Assembly (NCBI GenBank): GCA_015067635.1
Contig: SVMA01000009.1
Coordinates: 1-52,836 of the forward strand
Source: Oscillospiraceae bacterium
GTDB taxonomy: Bacteria; Bacillota; Clostridia; Oscillospirales; Oscillospiraceae
Length of the DNA stretch: 52,836 nt
Direction of reading: 5' to 3'
In this document: piece by piece, positions 40,796 through 50,609 of the stretch
Layout: each line of letters starts with the position of its first letter
Numbering within the stretch: position 1 is the first letter of the stretch
The notes under the pieces: generated by a model
What the model was told of the DNA's origin: nothing
Seen by the model: the letters and a program-made list of their open reading frames with translations, nothing else
Database searches by the model: none
Translations under genes and position numbers: made by a program

Positions 40796-43435
40796 ATGAG
40801 CAATAAACCCTACGGTGTAAACGAACTGCGTGAGATGTTTTTGAGCTATTTTGAAAGCAAGGGCCACCTGCGTCTGCCCAGCTTCTCGCTGATTCCGCAA
40901 AACGACGCATCCTTGCTGCTGATCAACTCCGGCATGGCACCCATGAAGCCCTATTTTACCGGTGAAGTGGAACCGCCCCGTCGTCGTGTCTGCACCTGCC
41001 AAAAGTGTATCCGTACCGGCGATATTGAAAACATCGGCAAGACAGCCCGTCACGGAACCTATTTTGAAATGCTGGGCAATTTCTCCTTCGGTGACTATTT
41101 CAAGCATGAAGCGATTGCATGGTGCTGGGAGTTTTTGACCAAGGTGGTGGGACTGGAGGAATCCAGACTGTACCCCTCCATCTATGAAAATGATGAAGAG
41201 GCCTTTGAAATTTGGAACAAGGAAATCGGTGTTCCGGCAGAGCGTATTTTCCGTTTCGGCAAGAAGGATAACTTCTGGGAGCACGGCTCCGGTCCCTGCG
41301 GCCCCTGCTCTGAGGTCTACTATGACCGCGGAGAAAAATACGGCTGCGGCGAACCCGGTTGTACTGTCGGCTGCGAATGTGACCGTTACATGGAAGTGTG
41401 GAACAATGTGTTCTCCCAGTTTGACAACGACGGACAGGGAAATTATACCGAGTTGGCACAAAAGAACATCGATACCGGTATGGGTCTGGAGCGTCTGGCG
41501 GTGGTTTGCCAGGATGTGAATTCCCTGTTTGATGTGGATACCGTGATGAATATCACCAATAAGGTGACCTCCATTACCGGTGCATCCTACGGTCAGAGCG
41601 CCAAGACTGACGTATCCCTGCGTGTGATTACAGACCATATCCGGGCATCCTCCTTCATGATTGCGGATGGAGTTCTGCCCTCTAACGAAGGTCGGGGTTA
41701 CGTATTGCGCAGACTGCTCCGCCGTGCGGCCCGTCACGGAAAGCTTTTGGGTGTGAACCGTCCCTTCCTGTATGAGGTAGTGGAAACCGTTGTGCAGGAA
41801 AATGAGAATCACTATACCTATCTGCGGGAACGTGCAGAGTATATTACAAAGGTGGTAAAGGTGGAAGAAGAAAACTTTGCCCGCACCATCGACACCGGTA
41901 TGCAGATTTTTACCGGCAAGCTGGCTGAGCATAAGGCGGAAGGCAAGTCGGTATTTTCCGGTGAGGATGCTTTCCTGCTGTCCGACACCTACGGCTTCCC
42001 CGTGGATTTGACCGTGGAAATGGTCGAAGACGAGGGAATGACTCTGGATATGGAAAAGTTCAATGCCTGTCGTGAGGAGCAGCGTGTCCGCGCCCGTGAA
42101 GCACGGAAAGCTCTGGGCGATCTGGCATGGGCAGGTATCGATTTGGGATTGGATAATACCCCCACAACCTTTGTCGGCTATACGGAAAACACTTGCAGCG
42201 CAAAGGTTTTGGCAGTCTGCGTTGGCGATGAGGTTTCCGGTTCTATTGTTGGCGGTGAAACCGGCATTGTGGTGCTGGACAAGACCCCATTCTATGCAGA
42301 AATGGGCGGTCAGGTGGCAGACCACGGTGTGATTCTGGTGGGTGACAGCCGCTTTGAGGTCACCAATGTCCAGAAGGACAAGTCCGGAAAGTATCTGCAC
42401 TACGGCAGAATGAAGTCCGGCTCTGTGAAGGTGGAGGATATTGTTTGCGCCAGTATTGATGTGGAACGCCGTAAGGCGATTATGCGTGCCCACTCGGCAA
42501 CCCACTTGCTGCAGAAGGCATTGACTTCTGTTTTGGGTGATCATGTGCATCAGGCCGGTTCTCTTGTGGAGCCTGACCATCTGCGTTTTGACTTTACCCA
42601 CTATTCTGCTTTGACTGCTGAAGAATTGGCAAAGGTGGATAGCCTGGTGCAGTCCGCGGTGTTGGAAGGCTATGGCATCCAGGTGCGGGAAATGTCCATT
42701 GACGATGCCAAGGCGATGGGTGCAACCGCTTTGTTCAGTGAAAAGTACGGCGATACGGTCCGTGTTGTAAATATGGGCGGTTACTCCATCGAATTGTGCG
42801 GTGGTACCCATTTGGACAATACCGCAAAGGTCGGTCCTTTCTTTATTGCCAGCGAAGGCAGTGTGGCTTCCGGTGTGCGGCGTATTGAGGCCGTTACCGG
42901 CAAAGCCTGCATGGAGGATATGCAGCACAATCGGGAAATGCTCTATGCGGCCGCTTCTGTTTTGAAAACAAAGCCTGCTGAGCTGAACGATAAGATTCAG
43001 GGACAGCTGGAAGAGATTCGCAATCTGAAGCGCGCCATCGAAAGTTTCCAGGCGAAGGAAACTGCCGGTGAGGTAGACCGCTTCCTGTTTGGCGCCCATG
43101 AAATTGGCGAACTGAAGGTGCTGACGGCGATGGTACCCAATGCGGACGCCGGAAAGCTGCGTCAAATGGGCGATAGCCTGCGGGACAAGTCCTCCAATGT
43201 GGTGGCAGTTCTTTCCACTATAAACGAGGATAAGATCACCTTCCTGGCCGTTTGCGGTAAGGATGCCATTGCAAAGGGTATCAAGGCCGGTGATTTGGTG
43301 AAGCTGGTTTGTACCGCCTGCGGTGGCAGCGGCGGCGGCAAGCCGGACTCTGCTATGGGTGGCGGCAAGGATGCCAGCCAGATGGACAATGCTCTGGCAA
43401 TGGTGGATGATTTCATTTTGTCGAAATTAAACTAA
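40796..43435 (+). CDS. alaS: Alanyl-tRNA synthetase
   Basis: An 879-residue class II synthetase. The N-terminus (GVNELREMFLSYFESKGH) and the motif 1-3 aminoacylation core (MAPMKPYF, RHGTYFEMLGNFSFGDYF, GMGLERLAV) are followed by the editing domain with zinc motifs HSATHLLQ and CGGTHLDN, and the C-Ala region (GGSGGGKPDSAMGGGKD). ATG 40796 follows GGAGGTAATACCA; codons upstream lie inside the T-box terminator. Expression is set by the T-box leader. comEC follows after a terminator. Confidence 0.98.
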   Translation: MSNKPYGVNELREMFLSYFESKGHLRLPSFSLIPQNDASLLLINSGMAPMKPYFTGEVEPPRRRVCTCQKCIRTGDIENIGKTARHGTYFEMLGNFSFGDYFKHEAIAWCWEFLTKVVGLEESRLYPSIYENDEEAFEIWNKEIGVPAERIFRFGKKDNFWEHGSGPCGPCSEVYYDRGEKYGCGEPGCTVGCECDRYMEVWNNVFSQFDNDGQGNYTELAQKNIDTGMGLERLAVVCQDVNSLFDVDTVMNITNKVTSITGASYGQSAKTDVSLRVITDHIRASSFMIADGVLPSNEGRGYVLRRLLRRAARHGKLLGVNRPFLYEVVETVVQENENHYTYLRERAEYITKVVKVEEENFARTIDTGMQIFTGKLAEHKAEGKSVFSGEDAFLLSDTYGFPVDLTVEMVEDEGMTLDMEKFNACREEQRVRAREARKALGDLAWAGIDLGLDNTPTTFVGYTENTCSAKVLAVCVGDEVSGSIVGGETGIVVLDKTPFYAEMGGQVADHGVILVGDSRFEVTNVQKDKSGKYLHYGRMKSGSVKVEDIVCASIDVERRKAIMRAHSATHLLQKALTSVLGDHVHQAGSLVEPDHLRFDFTHYSALTAEELAKVDSLVQSAVLEGYGIQVREMSIDDAKAMGATALFSEKYGDTVRVVNMGGYSIELCGGTHLDNTAKVGPFFIASEGSVASGVRRIEAVTGKACMEDMQHNREMLYAAASVLKTKPAELNDKIQGQLEEIRNLKRAIESFQAKETAGEVDRFLFGAHEIGELKVLTAMVPNADAGKLRQMGDSLRDKSSNVVAVLSTINEDKITFLAVCGKDAIAKGIKAGDLVKLVCTACGGSGGGKPDSAMGGGKDASQMDNALAMVDDFILSKLN

Positions 43436-43438
43436 ATG

Positions 43439-43471
43439 AAAAGAGCGTTGCCCTTTGGCGGCGCTCTTTTT
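43439..43471 (+). terminator. alaS terminator
   Basis: An 11-bp stem with G-T/G-A wobble (about 43441-43451 against 43457-43467, AAGAGCGTTGCC-type) ending in TTTTT. Confidence 0.88.
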
Positions 43472-43487
43472 CAAAGGATGTGATTTC

Positions 43488-45740
43488 TTGCGAAAACTGA
43501 TGTGGTTTACCGTCGGCTTTGCGTCAGCAAGCCTGATTGGTGCTTTATGCTACGGGATATGGCTTTTGGCAGCCGCGGGCATGATGTTGACGGTAGCCGG
43601 CATCTTCGCATTGATAAGCAAAAAATACATTTCCGTCCGCTTGATTGTTGTGATTGCCATAGGATGTGCGATTGGCTTCGGCTGGTTTTCTTTCCATGAC
43701 CGGACATTTGTACTGCTTCCCCGTGCGTTGGACGGAAAGGTGCTGTCGGTTACCATCGAGGCAACGGATTATAGCTACGATTCGGACTATGGCAGTGCGG
43801 TGGAAGGGAGCTTTTGTTTTGATGGCAGGAATTATCCGGTAAAGGCTTATCTGCGGGATTTTGAAAAAATAGAGCCTGGGGATTCTGTGACCGGCTCATT
43901 TCGCTTTCGCCTGACCACTGACGGCGGAAGGGAAGAACCCACCAATCACCGTACGGAGGGGATTTTCCTTTTGGCGTATCCCATGACGGATGCTACTGTT
44001 GCAAAGGCCGACACGATATCCTGGCGGCACTATCCGTCTGTTTGGCGGCATCACCTGTCCCATAGAATTCAGGAACTCTTTCCCGGAGACAGCGGGGCAT
44101 TTGCCTCAGCATTACTCTTGGGAGACCGCAGCGGCATTGATTATGAACTGAATACGTCCTTCAGGGCAAGCGGAATCAGTCATGTGATTGCGGTATCCGG
44201 ACTTCATGTGACCATTCTGGTGACCTTGCTTCAGACAATTTTACTGCGGCGCAGACTGTTGTCCTGCCTGTTGGGAATTCCGCTGTTGATTTTATTTGCG
44301 GCGGTCATCGGTTTTACCCCTTCCGTCACACGTGCCTGTATTATGCAATCGCTGATGCTGCTGGCCATGGTGCTGAAGCGGGAGTATGATCCGTTGACAT
44401 CCCTGTCTTTTGCGGCACTGGTGATGCTGGTCTGGAATCCGTTGGTAATTCTTTCCGTCAGCTTTCAACTGTCTGTGGGTTGTATGCTGGGGATTTTTCT
44501 GTTTTCTCCGCATATAAGGAATTGGCTGCAAGGTCTGAGATACCTGCAGTCCGGCACAGGAAAGGGACTCGCTAACAGAATAAAACGCATAGTGGTTACA
44601 TCGGTTTCTGTTTCAACCGGTGCGGCGATTGTAACAACGCCGTTGGTCGCCTACTATTTCGGCTGTGTAAGCGTAGTGGGCGTATTGACGAATTTGCTGG
44701 TGATGTGGCTGATCAGTGCGGTATTCTATGGCGTACTTTTATGTGTACTGCTCAGCACGATCAGCATGGGCCTTGGAGCCTTCTTTGCATTTATCGTATC
44801 GCTACTTATCCGATTTATATTAAAAACAGCTGAGTTCATGGCGGGAATTCCCATGGCGGCGGTATATATGACCAGTGCGTATATGCGGGTGTGGCTGGTT
44901 GGCGGATATGGGATGCTCATGGCTATGAGCCTTCAGCGCAGAACGCAATATAAGCTTTTGCTTTGTGGTTTGGCTTTTACATTTTTGCTTTCGCAGACGT
45001 TTTCGTGGATTGAGCCGTTGGACGATCAATTCCGCGTCACGATGTTTGACGTGGGGCAGGGGCAAAGCATATTGATCCAGAGTGAGGGCAAAGCCTTTTT
45101 AGTGGATTGCGGCGGCGACAATGGGAAGGAAGCGGCTGACAAGGTTGCAGATACCCTGCTTATGCAAGGCATTTCCCGCTTGGATGGAATCATTGTAACC
45201 CATTATGACAATGACCATGTGGGCGGTGTGGAGTTCCTGCTCAGCCGCATTCAAACAGAGCGACTCATTGTGCCGCATATCGAGGACGACGAGGGAATTG
45301 GAAAAGCATTGGCGGAAAAGGCAGACAGCGGTGTCGAAATTCTGAGCGAGGATAGAATTTACGCTTGCGGACAGTCGAAAATTACAGTTTTTGCGCCGTT
45401 TTCTTTTCATTCCGCCAATGAAAGTAGTTTATGTGTCTTGTTCCAACGGAAAGATTGTGATATACTGATAACCGGAGACAGAGGCGCGGAAGGGGAACAG
45501 GAACTTATTCAAAACCACAACCTTCCGGATGTGGAGCTGTTGGTGGTAGGACATCACGGTTCTGCCGGCTCCACCACTGAGGCGTTGTTGGCGGCAACAA
45601 CACCGAAAATTGCGTTTATATCCGTGGGAGAGGGCAATCATTACGGGCACCCGTCTCAACAGGTATTGGAACGGTTAGACAGCATAGGTTGCGAAATTCT
45701 CAGAACGGATTTGTGCGGAACAATTATTTTTCGGGGGTGA
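43488..45740 (+). CDS. comEC: Competence protein ComEC/Rec2
   Basis: A 750-residue inner-membrane DNA-uptake channel. The N-terminal DUF4131 region has two to three membrane segments, the central competence domain (about 210-500) has many membrane segments with HVIAVSGLHVTIL as its hallmark, and the C-terminal metallo-beta-lactamase domain has FDVGQGQSILI, THYDNDHVGG and VGHHGSAGSTT. The start is TTG 43488 with AAAGGA upstream; ATG 43500 is too far from it. holA follows after four bases, a common pairing in Firmicutes. Suggests natural transformation, though comEA and comG genes are not in view. Confidence 0.95.
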   Translation: MRKLMWFTVGFASASLIGALCYGIWLLAAAGMMLTVAGIFALISKKYISVRLIVVIAIGCAIGFGWFSFHDRTFVLLPRALDGKVLSVTIEATDYSYDSDYGSAVEGSFCFDGRNYPVKAYLRDFEKIEPGDSVTGSFRFRLTTDGGREEPTNHRTEGIFLLAYPMTDATVAKADTISWRHYPSVWRHHLSHRIQELFPGDSGAFASALLLGDRSGIDYELNTSFRASGISHVIAVSGLHVTILVTLLQTILLRRRLLSCLLGIPLLILFAAVIGFTPSVTRACIMQSLMLLAMVLKREYDPLTSLSFAALVMLVWNPLVILSVSFQLSVGCMLGIFLFSPHIRNWLQGLRYLQSGTGKGLANRIKRIVVTSVSVSTGAAIVTTPLVAYYFGCVSVVGVLTNLLVMWLISAVFYGVLLCVLLSTISMGLGAFFAFIVSLLIRFILKTAEFMAGIPMAAVYMTSAYMRVWLVGGYGMLMAMSLQRRTQYKLLLCGLAFTFLLSQTFSWIEPLDDQFRVTMFDVGQGQSILIQSEGKAFLVDCGGDNGKEAADKVADTLLMQGISRLDGIIVTHYDNDHVGGVEFLLSRIQTERLIVPHIEDDEGIGKALAEKADSGVEILSEDRIYACGQSKITVFAPFSFHSANESSLCVLFQRKDCDILITGDRGAEGEQELIQNHNLPDVELLVVGHHGSAGSTTEALLAATTPKIAFISVGEGNHYGHPSQQVLERLDSIGCEILRTDLCGTIIFRG

Positions 45741-45744
45741 TATC

Positions 45745-46782
45745 ATGGCTTGGCAGAACGAAAAGCCCAGTGCATTGCAGAATTTAAAAGCGGAAATCAA
45801 GGAAAAGCAGTTGCAGCGGCTGTATCTGCTCCATGGTGAAGAGACTTTCCTGATGAATCATTATTTACAGCAGATTAAGAAGCTGTTGGTGGATGATTTG
45901 ACGGAATCCTTCAATTTCCACCGTCTGAATAATGAGAATTTTGACATCCTCAGCTTTGCGGATGCAGTTGAGAATCTGCCGATGATGGCGGAAACAACCA
46001 TGGTGCAGGTAGATGATGTTGACATCTTTAAGCTGAACGAAAGCGACAGAGAAAAACTGGCAGAAGTGTTATCGGACATTCCGGAATACTGCACTGTGGT
46101 ATTTACCTTTGTGACCGTGGCATGGAAGCCGGACAAGCGTCTGAAAAAGCTGTGGTCGGCAGTGGAAGAGCATGGAACCGTTGTGGAATTTGAAAAACAG
46201 AATCAACGGGATTTAATTGCCTGGATTACCCGGCATTTTTTGGCGAATCAAAAGCGGATTTCCGGAGAATTGTGTGCCTATCTCATTGAGATCACCGACG
46301 GCACTATGACTGCCCTTAGCGGTGAGATCAAAAAGATTTGTGCTTATTCCGGTGCGGAGGAGATCTGTCGGGCAGACATTGATGCGGTGGTAGAGCCTGT
46401 AATGGATGCGGTGGTATTCCAAATGACGGATTTGTTGGGGCAGAAGCAGTATTCCAAGGCGTTGGAAAAGCTCCACCAGCTCCTCAAAATGCAACAGGAG
46501 CCGATTGCGATATTGGGCGCCATTGGCGGACACTTCCGCCGTTTGAGTACGGCGCGGGTTCTGATAGACAACGGCAGACCGGCATCGGAGCTGATGAGTC
46601 TGTGTGCAATGGGGGATTACGCCGCTCGGAAAAACATGGAGGCCGCCCGTCGTTTCTCACCCGAATTTTGTAAAAAAGCAGCGCAGTTGGTGCTGGAGAC
46701 GGATTATCGCATGAAAACCTCTTTTGATGAGCAGGAACGGTTGCTGGAAATGCTTGTATTACAACTGGCGCAGGAGGCTTAA
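45745..46782 (+). CDS. holA: DNA polymerase III delta subunit
   Basis: A 345-residue clamp-loader subunit that opens the beta clamp. The N-terminus QRLYLLHGEETFLMNHYLQQI is typical, followed by a degenerate AAA-like domain and a helical C-terminal domain (TDLLGQKQYSKALEKLHQLL, IGGHFRRLSTAR). GGGGGTGAT precedes ATG 45745. It lies four bases after comEC and one base before the RNase M5-like gene, so the genes are surely co-transcribed. Confidence 0.94.
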   Translation: MAWQNEKPSALQNLKAEIKEKQLQRLYLLHGEETFLMNHYLQQIKKLLVDDLTESFNFHRLNNENFDILSFADAVENLPMMAETTMVQVDDVDIFKLNESDREKLAEVLSDIPEYCTVVFTFVTVAWKPDKRLKKLWSAVEEHGTVVEFEKQNQRDLIAWITRHFLANQKRISGELCAYLIEITDGTMTALSGEIKKICAYSGAEEICRADIDAVVEPVMDAVVFQMTDLLGQKQYSKALEKLHQLLKMQQEPIAILGAIGGHFRRLSTARVLIDNGRPASELMSLCAMGDYAARKNMEAARRFSPEFCKKAAQLVLETDYRMKTSFDEQERLLEMLVLQLAQEA

Positions 46783-46783
46783 A

Positions 46784-47383
46784 ATGGTACGTATTCAGGA
46801 AGCAATTTTGGTTGAGGGAAAGTATGACAGAAATACACTCAGCCAAATCGTGGATGCGCCGATTTTTGAAACTGCGGGATTTGGTATTTTCAAGAATCCC
46901 CAGCAGCGTGAGCTGCTGCGCCGTGTGGCAGAAAACCGCGGTCTGATCGTTTTCACGGATGCGGACGGTGCAGGACTGGTTATCCGCAATCACGTGAAAA
47001 GCTTCATACCGGGGCAGTTTTTGAAGCATGCTTATACACCGGATATCCTTGGGAAGGAACGGCGAAAGGCAAAGCCCGGCAAGGAAGGAAAGCTGGGTGT
47101 GGAAGGCATGACAAGAGAGGTGATTCTCGAGGCACTGCGTCGCGCAGGTGCAACCGTTGGTGAGGATAGCGCCCATCCCAAAACTGGGATCACCAAACAG
47201 GATATGATGGCACTGGGGCTGTCCGGCGGCAAAAACAGCAGCACCTTGCGCCTTTCTTTACAGAAAAAGCTGGGATTTCCGGCACAAATGAGTGCCAATG
47301 CCCTGCTTCAGGCACTTGACCTTTTGTACACCTTAGAGGAATTGACCGATATCGTAAAAACTTTGGAGCGTAGTAATGGTTGA
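46784..47383 (+). CDS. rnmV: Toprim protein, ribonuclease M5-like
   Basis: A 199-residue protein with an N-terminal Toprim domain: Glu in AILVEGKYDRNTL and the Asp pair in VFTDADGAGLVIRNHV, as in RNase M5, which matures 5S rRNA. The C-terminal half (VEGMTREVILEALRRAGATV, ITKQDMMALGLSGGKNSS) fits the DUF4093-type tail found in clostridial M5 proteins. ATG 46784 has GGAGG 6-7 bases upstream, within the end of holA. It overlaps the ABC-F gene by eight bases. ksgA, the Bacillus neighbour, is absent here. Confidence 0.88.
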   Translation: MVRIQEAILVEGKYDRNTLSQIVDAPIFETAGFGIFKNPQQRELLRRVAENRGLIVFTDADGAGLVIRNHVKSFIPGQFLKHAYTPDILGKERRKAKPGKEGKLGVEGMTREVILEALRRAGATVGEDSAHPKTGITKQDMMALGLSGGKNSSTLRLSLQKKLGFPAQMSANALLQALDLLYTLEELTDIVKTLERSNG

Positions 47384-49238
47384 TATTTCAGTAAACAATT
47401 TAACAAAGTTCTTCGTCATCGGTGAAAACCTGTTGGAAGGATTATCCTTTGATGTCCAGGAGGGAGAATGCGTTGCGATTCTGGGTCGTAACGGCTGTGG
47501 CAAAACCACGCTGTTTAACATCCTTACGGGGCAAATGGATTATGATAAGGGCGAGGTGTATGTCAATCCAAACAAGCGTCTGGGCTTGATCTCTCAGATC
47601 CCAAAATTCCCGGAGGGATTTACGGTGGAGGATGTGCTCCGGTCCGCCTATACAGAGCTGCGGAATGTGAAGCGGAAAATGGAAGCGCTGGAGCAGGAAA
47701 TGCTAAGCGGTGCCACCGGAGAACAGCTGCGGGAGTATGACAGTTTGACCAACCGTTTTCAGTCCGGCGGCGGCTATGATATGGACGTGGAAGTGGATAA
47801 GATCTGCAACGGTCTCGGCATTACGGCGCAGCAGAGAAAGCAGGACTTTGCCAGTCTGTCCGGCGGGGAAAAAACGAGAGTCAATCTAGGGCGACTGCTG
47901 CTGGAAAAAACGGATATCCTGTTACTGGATGAGCCCACAAATCATCTGGATCTGCGCAGTGTGGAATGGTTGGAGGGCTATATCAACAGCTTTAAGGGAA
48001 CGGTTTTGGCCATATCCCATGACCGCTATTTTATTGACCGGATCGCAGACCGGGTGATTGAAATTACGGACGGACATGCAGAATTTTATTCTGGCAACTA
48101 CTCGTTTTACATGGATGAAAAGCAGGCGCGCTTTGATCTGCAAATGAAGCAGTACGAGCAGGAGCAGGCAAAGCTGAAGCAGTTGGGCTATACCGTGGAA
48201 CGGATGAAGGGCTGGGGCATTAACAACCGCACCCTGTACCGTCGGGCAATGTCCATTCAGCATCGGATGGAACGGATCAAAAAAACCGAGAAGCCTAAGA
48301 CGGAAAAGACAATGAAAGCCAGCTTCGGGGAGAAGGATTTTTCCGGAGATGTGGTATTCAAAATGAAAAATGTCACCAAATCTTTTGGTGACAGAACGCT
48401 GTTTGCTGATGTGAATTTGAATGTCGAGGGCGGAGAGCGCATTGCTCTTCTGGGCGATAACGGAACCGGAAAGACAACGTTCATCAAATGCTTGCTGGGA
48501 GATGAGGACTGTCAGGGAAAGATCCAGTTTGGTCCCACAGTGAAATGGGGATACCTGCCTCAAATCATCCATTTTGACCATCCTGAGCGAACGCTTTACG
48601 ACACCATGCTCTATGAAAAGAACTGCACCCCACAGATGGCACGTGACCGTCTGGGCGCATTTTTGTTTCAGGGGGAAGATGTGTTCAAAACCGTTGGAAA
48701 CCTTTCCGGCGGCGAGCAGAGCCGCTTGCGGCTGTGTATGCTGATGGATGAGAAAATAAACCTGCTGATTTTGGACGAGCCCACCAACCACCTGGATATT
48801 GCATCCCGGGAATGGGTGGAGGCGGCCATTGAGGAATTTGAGGGTGTGTTGCTGTTCGTCAGCCATGACCGATACTTCATTGACAAATTCGCAGAACGGA
48901 TTTGGCTTTTGGAGGATGGCACCGTCCGGGATTTTCCCTGCGGCTATGACAAATACCGTTCCATTTTGGAGCATGAACAGGCAGGAAAGCCGGTTGTTTC
49001 TGCGGCACCCAAGATAAAAAAGGAAAAGCCCAAGGGCGGCACCAAGGAAACGGACAAGCTGATACGCCGATTGGAACGGGATATTGAAAAACAGGAGCAG
49101 TTAATTGCTCAGCTGGATGCACAAATCGAGGCTGCGGCATCGGATTATCAGGAACTGACCCGTCTGCTGGCAGAAAAAGAGCAGGCAGAGGCGGTATTGA
49201 TGGATTGGATGACCCAGTGGGATGAGGCGCAGTTATGA
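47376..49238 (+). CDS. ABC-F family ATPase
   Basis: A 620-residue soluble protein with two ABC domains and no membrane segments. First domain: GRNGCGKTT, signature LSGGEKTRVNLG, Walker B LLLDEPTNHLDL. Second domain: GDNGTGKTT, LSGGEQSRLRL, LLILDEPTNHLDI. A charged linker of about 80 residues joins them (about 245-325), and a C-terminal coiled coil (DIEKQEQLIAQLDAQIEAAA) follows. ABC-F proteins act on ribosomes in translation or antibiotic protection; which subfamily (YdiF/Uup-like) is not certain. It overlaps the M5-like gene by eight bases and the GNAT gene by four. Confidence 0.95.
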   Translation: MVDISVNNLTKFFVIGENLLEGLSFDVQEGECVAILGRNGCGKTTLFNILTGQMDYDKGEVYVNPNKRLGLISQIPKFPEGFTVEDVLRSAYTELRNVKRKMEALEQEMLSGATGEQLREYDSLTNRFQSGGGYDMDVEVDKICNGLGITAQQRKQDFASLSGGEKTRVNLGRLLLEKTDILLLDEPTNHLDLRSVEWLEGYINSFKGTVLAISHDRYFIDRIADRVIEITDGHAEFYSGNYSFYMDEKQARFDLQMKQYEQEQAKLKQLGYTVERMKGWGINNRTLYRRAMSIQHRMERIKKTEKPKTEKTMKASFGEKDFSGDVVFKMKNVTKSFGDRTLFADVNLNVEGGERIALLGDNGTGKTTFIKCLLGDEDCQGKIQFGPTVKWGYLPQIIHFDHPERTLYDTMLYEKNCTPQMARDRLGAFLFQGEDVFKTVGNLSGGEQSRLRLCMLMDEKINLLILDEPTNHLDIASREWVEAAIEEFEGVLLFVSHDRYFIDKFAERIWLLEDGTVRDFPCGYDKYRSILEHEQAGKPVVSAAPKIKKEKPKGGTKETDKLIRRLERDIEKQEQLIAQLDAQIEAAASDYQELTRLLAEKEQAEAVLMDWMTQWDEAQL

Positions 49239-49687
49239 GCGAAGTGTTGAAATGGGAGCTGACTTTTCAGCAAGCAACCAAAGAGGATATTCCGGTCATT
49301 TTTGCACAAAGTAAGACATTGATCGAGCAATATGAGGATATTTCTTCCATTGACTACGGCAGAGTTTTGCAATGGATGCAAAAGAAACTGGAGGAAAATA
49401 TTGCACAGTACACACGCATTGTAGCTGAAGGCGAGACAGTGGGCTATTACTGTTTGGAGTCCCGAGAAGGGGAAACGGAATTGGATGATTTCTACATTCT
49501 CCCGCCCTTTCGCGGTCAGGGAATCGGCACGAGCGTGCTTCAAAAATGCCTCGGTGAAATCACACAACCCGTTTTTCTGTATGTTTTTCGGGGAAATACC
49601 GGTGCGATTCAGCTTTATAACCGCATGGGATTTGTCCGGGCAGAGGATGTAAGCAAAACCAGAATGATTATGCGCCGGGATGGTTGA
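49235..49687 (+). CDS. GNAT-family N-acetyltransferase
   Basis: A 150-residue acetyltransferase. The acetyl-CoA pyrophosphate loop is PPFRGQGIGTSVLQKC and the end of the fold is NTGAIQLYNRMGFVRAED. The substrate is not predictable. Its ATG overlaps the ABC-F stop (ATGA), so it is translationally coupled; its own stop codon lies in the -35 box of the mrp promoter. Confidence 0.92.
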   Translation: MSEVLKWELTFQQATKEDIPVIFAQSKTLIEQYEDISSIDYGRVLQWMQKKLEENIAQYTRIVAEGETVGYYCLESREGETELDDFYILPPFRGQGIGTSVLQKCLGEITQPVFLYVFRGNTGAIQLYNRMGFVRAEDVSKTRMIMRRDG

Positions 49688-49712
49688 CACCACCGACTTT
49701 CGGAACTATAAT
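49684..49712 (+). promoter_or_regulatory. Consensus promoter of mrp
   Basis: TTGACA (49684-49689), a 17-bp spacer and TATAAT (49707-49712): both boxes are perfect consensus. It starts inside the last codons of the GNAT gene and should give strong, constitutive transcription of mrp. Confidence 0.92.
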
Positions 49713-49743
49713 AGGGCAAGATAATCAAAGGAGCGAGTATAAA

Positions 49744-50571
49744 ATGAGTTCTTGTAACGGAAATTGCGCCAACTGCAGCAGTTCGGACTGCGGCGATCGC
49801 AAAAAAGAAAGCCTGCTGGCAGCGTTGAATCCAAAATCCAGCGTTAAGAAGGTAATTGCTGTCGTATCCGGCAAGGGTGGCGTAGGAAAATCCACCGTAA
49901 GTGCAATGCTGGCGGTTGCTATGGCAAGGAGAGGCAAACGTGTAGGCATACTGGACGCGGATATTACCGGTCCCTCTGTACCGACTGCCTTTGGTGTTAC
50001 CGAGTGCCAGGGAGCAGGGGAGGATGGATTGTATCCTGCATTGACACGGACAGGTATGCAGGTAATGTCCATCAATTTGCTGTTGGACAACCCCGGAGAT
50101 CCGGTGGTTTGGCGCGGACCGGTCATTGCCGGTGCGGTCAAGCAGTTTTGGACGGATGTGGTCTGGGAGGATGTGGATTATCTGTTTGTGGATATGCCTC
50201 CGGGAACCGGAGATGTGCCCCTGACCGTGTTTCAGAGCCTGCCTGTGGACGGGATTGTGATCGTTACCAGTCCTCAGGATTTGGTGAGCATGATCGTTTC
50301 CAAAGCGGTAAAGATGGCTAACATGATGAAAATCCCGGTGCTTGGCTTTGTGGAGAACTATGCCTATCTGAGTTGCCCGGACTGCGGCAAGAAAATCAGT
50401 GTTTTCGGCAAAAGTCATTTGGATGAAATTGCGTCGCAGTTGAACCTGCCCGTATTGGCCCGCTTGCCCATTGATCCTGCTGTGGCAGAAGCCTTTGACA
50501 ACGGACAAATGGAAACCGTGTTGACGGACAGCTTAAATGATGTTGTCATGGCGATTGAAAACCAAGAATAA
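49744..50571 (+). CDS. mrp: Mrp/NBP35-type P-loop ATPase (Fe-S cluster carrier)
   Basis: A 275-residue MinD/Mrp-family ATPase that carries or assembles Fe-S clusters. Deviant Walker A is SGKGGVGKSTV, followed by GILDADITGPSVPTAFG, VDMPPGTGDVPLTVFQS and VENYAYLSCPDCGKK, whose CxxC pair binds the bridging cluster. The N-terminus has four to five Cys (SCNGNCANCSSSDCGD), an NBP35-like ferredoxin-type site absent from ApbC. AAAGGAG precedes ATG 49744. It has its own strong promoter and terminator. Confidence 0.95.
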   Translation: MSSCNGNCANCSSSDCGDRKKESLLAALNPKSSVKKVIAVVSGKGGVGKSTVSAMLAVAMARRGKRVGILDADITGPSVPTAFGVTECQGAGEDGLYPALTRTGMQVMSINLLLDNPGDPVVWRGPVIAGAVKQFWTDVVWEDVDYLFVDMPPGTGDVPLTVFQSLPVDGIVIVTSPQDLVSMIVSKAVKMANMMKIPVLGFVENYAYLSCPDCGKKISVFGKSHLDEIASQLNLPVLARLPIDPAVAEAFDNGQMETVLTDSLNDVVMAIENQE

Positions 50572-50574
50572 AAT

Positions 50575-50603
50575 AAGCCCTCCGCTTTCAAAGCGGAGGG
50601 CTT
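50575..50603. terminator. mrp terminator
   Basis: A 13-bp stem (50575-50587 against 50591-50603, AAGCCCTCCGCTT) with loop TCA, between convergent genes. The U tract is short on both strands. Confidence 0.82.
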
Positions 50604-50609
50604 CACTGT

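Noticed and set aside
40763..43165. 800-codon open frame on the minus strand opposite alaS
   Set aside because: It is fully antisense to the alanyl-tRNA synthetase, whose motifs are complete. Its translation is low-complexity in His and Gln with no domain, and it has no ribosome site.
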